Shown one piece after another: positions 20,279-23,908 of a DNA stretch of 23,908 nucleotides. Under the pieces are notes generated by a model that had not been told where the DNA came from, did no database searches, and was given only the letters and a program-made list of their open reading frames with translations. A program made the translations under genes and the position numbers. This DNA is from JAWLGW01 sp964569055 (GTDB lineage: Bacteria > Planctomycetota > J058), in the NCBI GenBank assembly GCA_964569055.1, contig CAZMSZ010000079.1, positions 1 to 23,908 of the forward strand, read 5' to 3'. The number at the start of each line of letters is the position of its first letter. Within the stretch, counting starts at the first letter, position 1.

Positions 20279-23200
20279 ATGAGCTCGCTTCCCCCGCCCA
20301 AGATCACCTGGACCGCCCGCTGGGATGCGGCGCTCACCGCGGCCTGGCGCGAGGACGTCGAGACCGAGCTCGACCACCTGCTTCCCTTCGAGAAGCGCGG
20401 CCGCGCACGGCTCGCCGGGGTCGGCGAGCTGAACGTGCTCTCGGCCCAGGTGGTGCAGGCTGTCGTCGCGGGCCGGGACCGCTACACGGTCGTGATCGTG
20501 CGCGAGGAGCACGGGGTCGAAGGGCGCTGCACCTGCCCATACTCCTCGGGGTACTCGCCGTGCAAGCACGTGTGGGCCGCACTCCAGCGGCTCTTGGACG
20601 CGTTGAGCGCGTCGGCCCAGGGCCCCGTCGCGCCGCCGCAGGCGCTGGTGGAGCTGAGCCGGCTGCTGGACTTCGCCCTCGCCTCCGACGCGGCGGACGG
20701 GAGCGGGGCGCGCGAAGGTGCGCGCCGCCTGGCGTGGCGGATCTCGTCCGGCGCGAAGCCCAGGGTCGAGCCCTGCGAGCAGGTGCTCGGCCGGCGCGGC
20801 TGGTCGCCCGGGCGCGCACTTAGCATGTCGCAGCTCCTCAACCACCGCCGCACGGACCCCCAGGTGGAGGCGGTCCTGCGCCTGTCGTTCGGGCGGAGCT
20901 ACTACAACGCGCTCGCCTACCTCGACGGCCGGCAGGTGCTCCACGAGCTGATCGGGGCGCCGCACGTGTTCTTCGAGGGCGCGCCCGAGCGGCCGCTCCA
21001 GGTCGAGCGCGGGGAGGTCGCCGTGCGTCTGACCGGCGAGGGCGACGCCGTGCGGCTCCAGGCCGTGGTGGACGACCTCGTGGTGACCACGCCGCTCGAG
21101 CCCGACGACGGCGTGGCGGTGGCGATCGACGCCGCCGCGGGCCGCGTGGTCGTGGGCAAGGCGCCCCGCGCGGCCAAGGCCCTGCTGGCGCGGCTGGCGG
21201 AGAACCCGCTCACGATCCCCGCCACCGAGGGCGCGACCGTGCTCGCCCGCCTGGCCCAGCTCGAGCGGGTGCTGCCGGTGCGGCTGCCTGACGAGGGCTC
21301 GTGGCCCGAGGTCCCGGCCGACGGGCGCCTGCGACTGCTGCTCGAGCCGCGCGGCCAGGGCGGCCTGGAGGGGCTGCGCGCGTCGCTCCGGGTCCGCCCC
21401 CTGGCGCGCGACGGGGCCGAGGGGGCCGACCTCGGGCCGGCGCTGGTGCCGGGTGAGGGGCGGCCGACGCTGCTCTGCGTGGGCGAGGGCGGCTTCGGCC
21501 AGGCGCGACGCGACCTGTGGGCCGAGGCGGAGCGCGCGCGCGGCGTCGCGGACGCGCTCGGGCTGGGCGGTCACGCCCCGGGCGGGGCGGCCACCTGGGA
21601 GCTCGACTTCGAGGCCTCGCTGGCGCTCCTGGGCGCGCTCGAGGACGAGGGAGCGCCCGAGGTGGTCGTGGAGTGGCCGCGCGGCCAGCGGCTGCGCGCC
21701 ACGCGCGAGCTCGACGAGTCCAGCTTCCGGATCGAGGTCCGCGACGCGCGCCACTGGTTCCACCTCGAGGGCGGCCTCGAGGTCGACGGCGAGCGGATCG
21801 AGCTGGCGGTCCTGCTGAACGCGCTCCGCAGCGGGCAGCGCTTCGTCGCGCTCGACGGCGGCCGGTTCGTCCGCCTCTCGGAGGGGCTGCGCGCCCGGCT
21901 CGAGGCGCTGCGGGGCGCGGCGCGCGAGCGGCGCGGCAAGCTCGAGCTCGACGCCACCGCGGCGCCGGTCGTGGCCGAGGCGCTGGCCGAGGTGGAGGAG
22001 GTCGACTTCTCCGAGCGCTGGCTCGGGGTCCTGGCCCGGCTCGACGCCTCGCGCAAGGTCTCGGTGCGGGTGCCGCGCGGCCTCAAGGCGCGGCTGCGCG
22101 ACTACCAGCGCGAGGGCTGGGCCTGGCTCAAGCGGCTGTCGACCTTCGGGGCGGGCGCCTGCCTGGCCGACGACATGGGCCTGGGCAAGACGGTCCAGAC
22201 GATCGCGGTGCTGCTCGACCGCCGTCAGCTCGGCCCGGCGCTGGTGGTCGCGCCGACCTCGGTGGTCGCCAACTGGGCGCGCGAGCTGGCGCGCTTCGCC
22301 CCCGCGCTCGCGGTGACCTGCCACCGCGAGACCGCGCGCGACGCCGCGCTGGTCGAGGGGCTCGGGCCGGGGCACGTGCTGATCACCAGCTACGACCTCG
22401 CCCGGATCGACGCGCCGCTGCTCGCGGGCACGCGCTGGGGCACGCTGGTGCTCGACGAGGCGCAGCGGGTCAAGAACGCGCGCACCAAGACGGCCGAGGC
22501 GCTGGCGGAGCTCGAGGCGGACTGGCGCCTGGCGCTCACCGGCACCCCCGTCGAGAACCGCCTGTCGGACCTGTGGAGCCTGTTCCGGATCGTGTCGCCG
22601 GGCCTGCTCGGGAGCTGGGAGGCGTTCCGCGCGCGGTTCGCCGCGCCGATCGAGCGCGAGCGCGACCCCGAGCAGAGCGCCGCCCTGGCGCGGCTGATCC
22701 GACCCTACGTGCTGCGGCGCACCAAGGAGCAGGTCCTGACCGAGCTGCCGCCGCGGGCCGAGGACACCGTCGAGGTCACGCTGTCGCGCTCCGAGCGGGA
22801 GCTGTACGAGGACGCGCGCCTCGAGGCGGTCGCCCGGCTCGAGAAGCTGCTCGGCGAGGCCGACCGCGACGCTCGGTTCCAGGTGCTGGCGGCGCTGACC
22901 CGGCTCCGCCAGCTCGCCTGCCATCCGCGCCTGGTCGAGGAGTCCTGGCGCGGCGGCTCCGCCAAGCTGACCGCCCTGCTCGAGCGCGTGCGCGAGCTGG
23001 TGGCGGCCGGGCACCGGGCGCTGGTGTTCAGCCAGTTCACGGCGCACCTCGCGCTCGTCCGCGCCGCCCTGGAGGAGGAGGGGCTGGAGTATCACTACCT
23101 CGACGGGAGCACGCCGGCGCGCGCGCGCCAGCGCGCGATCGACGCCTTCCAGGGGGGAGACCGGCCGCTGTTCCTGATCTCGCTCAAGGCGGGCGGGGTC

Positions 23201-23794
23201 GGGCTCAACCTGACCGGCGCCGACTACGTGCTCCACCTCGACCCCTGGTGGAACCCCGCCGTGGAGGACCAGGCCACCGGCCGCGCCCACCGCATTGGCC
23301 AGCAGCGGCCGGTCAACGTGTATCGCTTCGTCGCCAAGGACACCGTCGAGGAGCGGATCCTGGCGCTGCACGCGGAGAAGCGCGCCCTGGTCTCGGCGAT
23401 CCTCGACGGCAGCGACCGCGCCGGCGCGCTGAGCACGAGCGAGCTGGTGGCGCTGATCCGCAGCGGCGGGGGCGACGCGGCGGAGAGCGCGCGCGCGCCG
23501 ACTGAGGGGGCGGCGGAGGCGGTCACCGACGCGCGCCCGGCGGCGGCGGCTGGGGCGCGCCGGCCGAGCGCGGCGCCGAGCGGAGCGCTCGACCCTGACG
23601 GCCTGATCGCGCTCCGCCAGCGCCTCGGCCTGAAGCAGGGTGAGCTCGCCGACCTGCTCGGCACGTCGCAAGCCACCGTATCCCGCTGGGAGCGCGGCCA
23701 GCGGCCCGTCGCGGCCGCGCTGCACGAGCGCCTGGCGCGGCTGGCCTCCCGCCCCAAGCCGCGGGCGGCAGCCCGCCGCCGCGCCGCGCGCTGA
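20279..23794 (+). CDS. SWIM zinc-finger SNF2-family ATPase with C-terminal Cro/CI-type HTH
   Basis: 1171 aa from ATG 20279; an in-frame GTG at 20261 is upstream of the likely transcription start. A SWIM finger (C84-T-C86 ... C95-K-H97) lies near the N-terminus. Residues 100-590 are the extended N-terminal region typical of bacterial SWIM-SNF2 proteins. The ATPase core begins at RLRDYQREGWAWL, with Walker A DDMGLGKT (K637), DEAQ (726-729), LTGTPVENRLSDLWSLF, RRTKEQVLTELPPR, LVFSQFTAHL, SLKAGGVGLNLTGADYV and QATGRAHRIGQ (from Q998). All helicase motifs look intact, so it should be an ATP-driven dsDNA translocase. After an Ala/Pro/Arg linker (about 1065-1105), residues 1109-1155 form an XRE-type helix-turn-helix (LIALRQRLGLKQGELADLLG, ATVSRWERGQRP). 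This fusion suggests sequence-directed targeting of the motor. A hairpin follows the stop. Confidence 0.95.
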   Translation: MSSLPPPKITWTARWDAALTAAWREDVETELDHLLPFEKRGRARLAGVGELNVLSAQVVQAVVAGRDRYTVVIVREEHGVEGRCTCPYSSGYSPCKHVWAALQRLLDALSASAQGPVAPPQALVELSRLLDFALASDAADGSGAREGARRLAWRISSGAKPRVEPCEQVLGRRGWSPGRALSMSQLLNHRRTDPQVEAVLRLSFGRSYYNALAYLDGRQVLHELIGAPHVFFEGAPERPLQVERGEVAVRLTGEGDAVRLQAVVDDLVVTTPLEPDDGVAVAIDAAAGRVVVGKAPRAAKALLARLAENPLTIPATEGATVLARLAQLERVLPVRLPDEGSWPEVPADGRLRLLLEPRGQGGLEGLRASLRVRPLARDGAEGADLGPALVPGEGRPTLLCVGEGGFGQARRDLWAEAERARGVADALGLGGHAPGGAATWELDFEASLALLGALEDEGAPEVVVEWPRGQRLRATRELDESSFRIEVRDARHWFHLEGGLEVDGERIELAVLLNALRSGQRFVALDGGRFVRLSEGLRARLEALRGAARERRGKLELDATAAPVVAEALAEVEEVDFSERWLGVLARLDASRKVSVRVPRGLKARLRDYQREGWAWLKRLSTFGAGACLADDMGLGKTVQTIAVLLDRRQLGPALVVAPTSVVANWARELARFAPALAVTCHRETARDAALVEGLGPGHVLITSYDLARIDAPLLAGTRWGTLVLDEAQRVKNARTKTAEALAELEADWRLALTGTPVENRLSDLWSLFRIVSPGLLGSWEAFRARFAAPIERERDPEQSAALARLIRPYVLRRTKEQVLTELPPRAEDTVEVTLSRSERELYEDARLEAVARLEKLLGEADRDARFQVLAALTRLRQLACHPRLVEESWRGGSAKLTALLERVRELVAAGHRALVFSQFTAHLALVRAALEEEGLEYHYLDGSTPARARQRAIDAFQGGDRPLFLISLKAGGVGLNLTGADYVLHLDPWWNPAVEDQATGRAHRIGQQRPVNVYRFVAKDTVEERILALHAEKRALVSAILDGSDRAGALSTSELVALIRSGGGDAAESARAPTEGAAEAVTDARPAAAAGARRPSAAPSGALDPDGLIALRQRLGLKQGELADLLGTSQATVSRWERGQRPVAAALHERLARLASRPKPRAAARRRAAR

Positions 23795-23812
23795 GCGCCG
23801 CCGAGGCGGCGC
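23795..23812 (+). terminator. Perfect GC hairpin right after the SNF2 stop
   Basis: GCGCCGCC-GA-GGCGGCGC begins on the base after TGA. Eight pairs are possible, seven with a realistic four-base loop. There is no T run. Confidence 0.55.
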
Positions 23813-23871
23813 AGCTCCACCTCGTGCTCGTGCTCGTCTGACGGTTCCACACGTCTCGTACGAGCTCCACC

Positions 23872-23908
23872 TAGGAACGAAGCGCAGAGAGCGCTGAGGA
23901 CGCAGAGA
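23872..23908 (+). repeat. CGCAGAGA-type dispersed repeat at window end
   Basis: Two CGCAGAGA cores (23883-23890 and 23901-23908) separated by GCGCTGAGGA. It is the forward-oriented counterpart of 19014-19041 and is cut by the window edge. Confidence 0.65.

Noticed and set aside
19982..23725. Reverse-strand ORF of 1247 codons opposite the SNF2 gene
   Set aside because: Antisense shadow: the forward strand has complete SWIM, SNF2 and HTH motifs; the reverse product is low-complexity Arg/Leu/Ala.

Overview
This window is very GC-rich (around 70% by eye), densely coded DNA from a Gram-negative-type bacterium. Three lipoprotein-like products and several signal peptides point to a diderm envelope. 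The mix of FHA/coiled-coil proteins, an Uma2-family protein, a SWIM-SNF2 ATPase and frequent GTG starts suggests a Planctomycetota-like (less likely Myxococcota-like) chromosome. That placement is inference: there is no rRNA or other lineage marker here.

Layout. 32-1396: a secreted Pro/Gly-repeat protein ending in a nuclease A inhibitor (NuiA)-like domain. 1610-7691: mostly housekeeping and envelope genes on the + strand: ndk, an RqcH/NFACT ribosome-quality-control protein, two small TPR-like (lipo)proteins, an orphan membrane sensor histidine kinase and a secreted NTF2-like protein. 7688-11075: a good sigma70-type promoter drives two FHA-domain proteins, one soluble with a long coiled coil and one membrane-anchored with a trypsin-like domain that has lost its catalytic residues. 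15592-11169 (- strand): a converging gene set with a secreted protein carrying a TRASH/YHS-like zinc knuckle, a third FHA plus coiled-coil protein, an unrecognised 233-aa protein and an N-formylglutamate amidohydrolase-like protein. 15614-16851: miaA facing a 59-aa lipoprotein. 17151-18763: a peptidase M3-like protein whose HExxH zinc site is missing. 18745-19233: a non-coding stretch with a 24-bp inverted repeat over the preceding stop codon, a 4-copy 48-bp tandem array and one copy of a GC-rich 'CGCAGAGA' repeat. 19234-23794: a small orphan gene, an Uma2 nuclease-fold protein and a large SWIM-SNF2 ATPase fused to a C-terminal Cro/CI-type helix-turn-helix. A second copy of the CGCAGAGA repeat, in opposite orientation, lies at the right edge of the window.

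How the parts may work together. ndk, rqcH and miaA are core nucleotide, translation-rescue and tRNA-modification functions. The most unusual block is 7853-15431: three FHA proteins, all with long coiled coils, two of them with altered phosphothreonine-pocket residues and one ending in a pseudoprotease, interleaved with secreted and unknown proteins. This could be an undescribed envelope-associated scaffold or phospho-signalling module. The Uma2 / SWIM-SNF2-HTH block, bracketed by inverted repeats, looks like an accessory DNA-acting module. Both functional readings are inference from domains and gene order.
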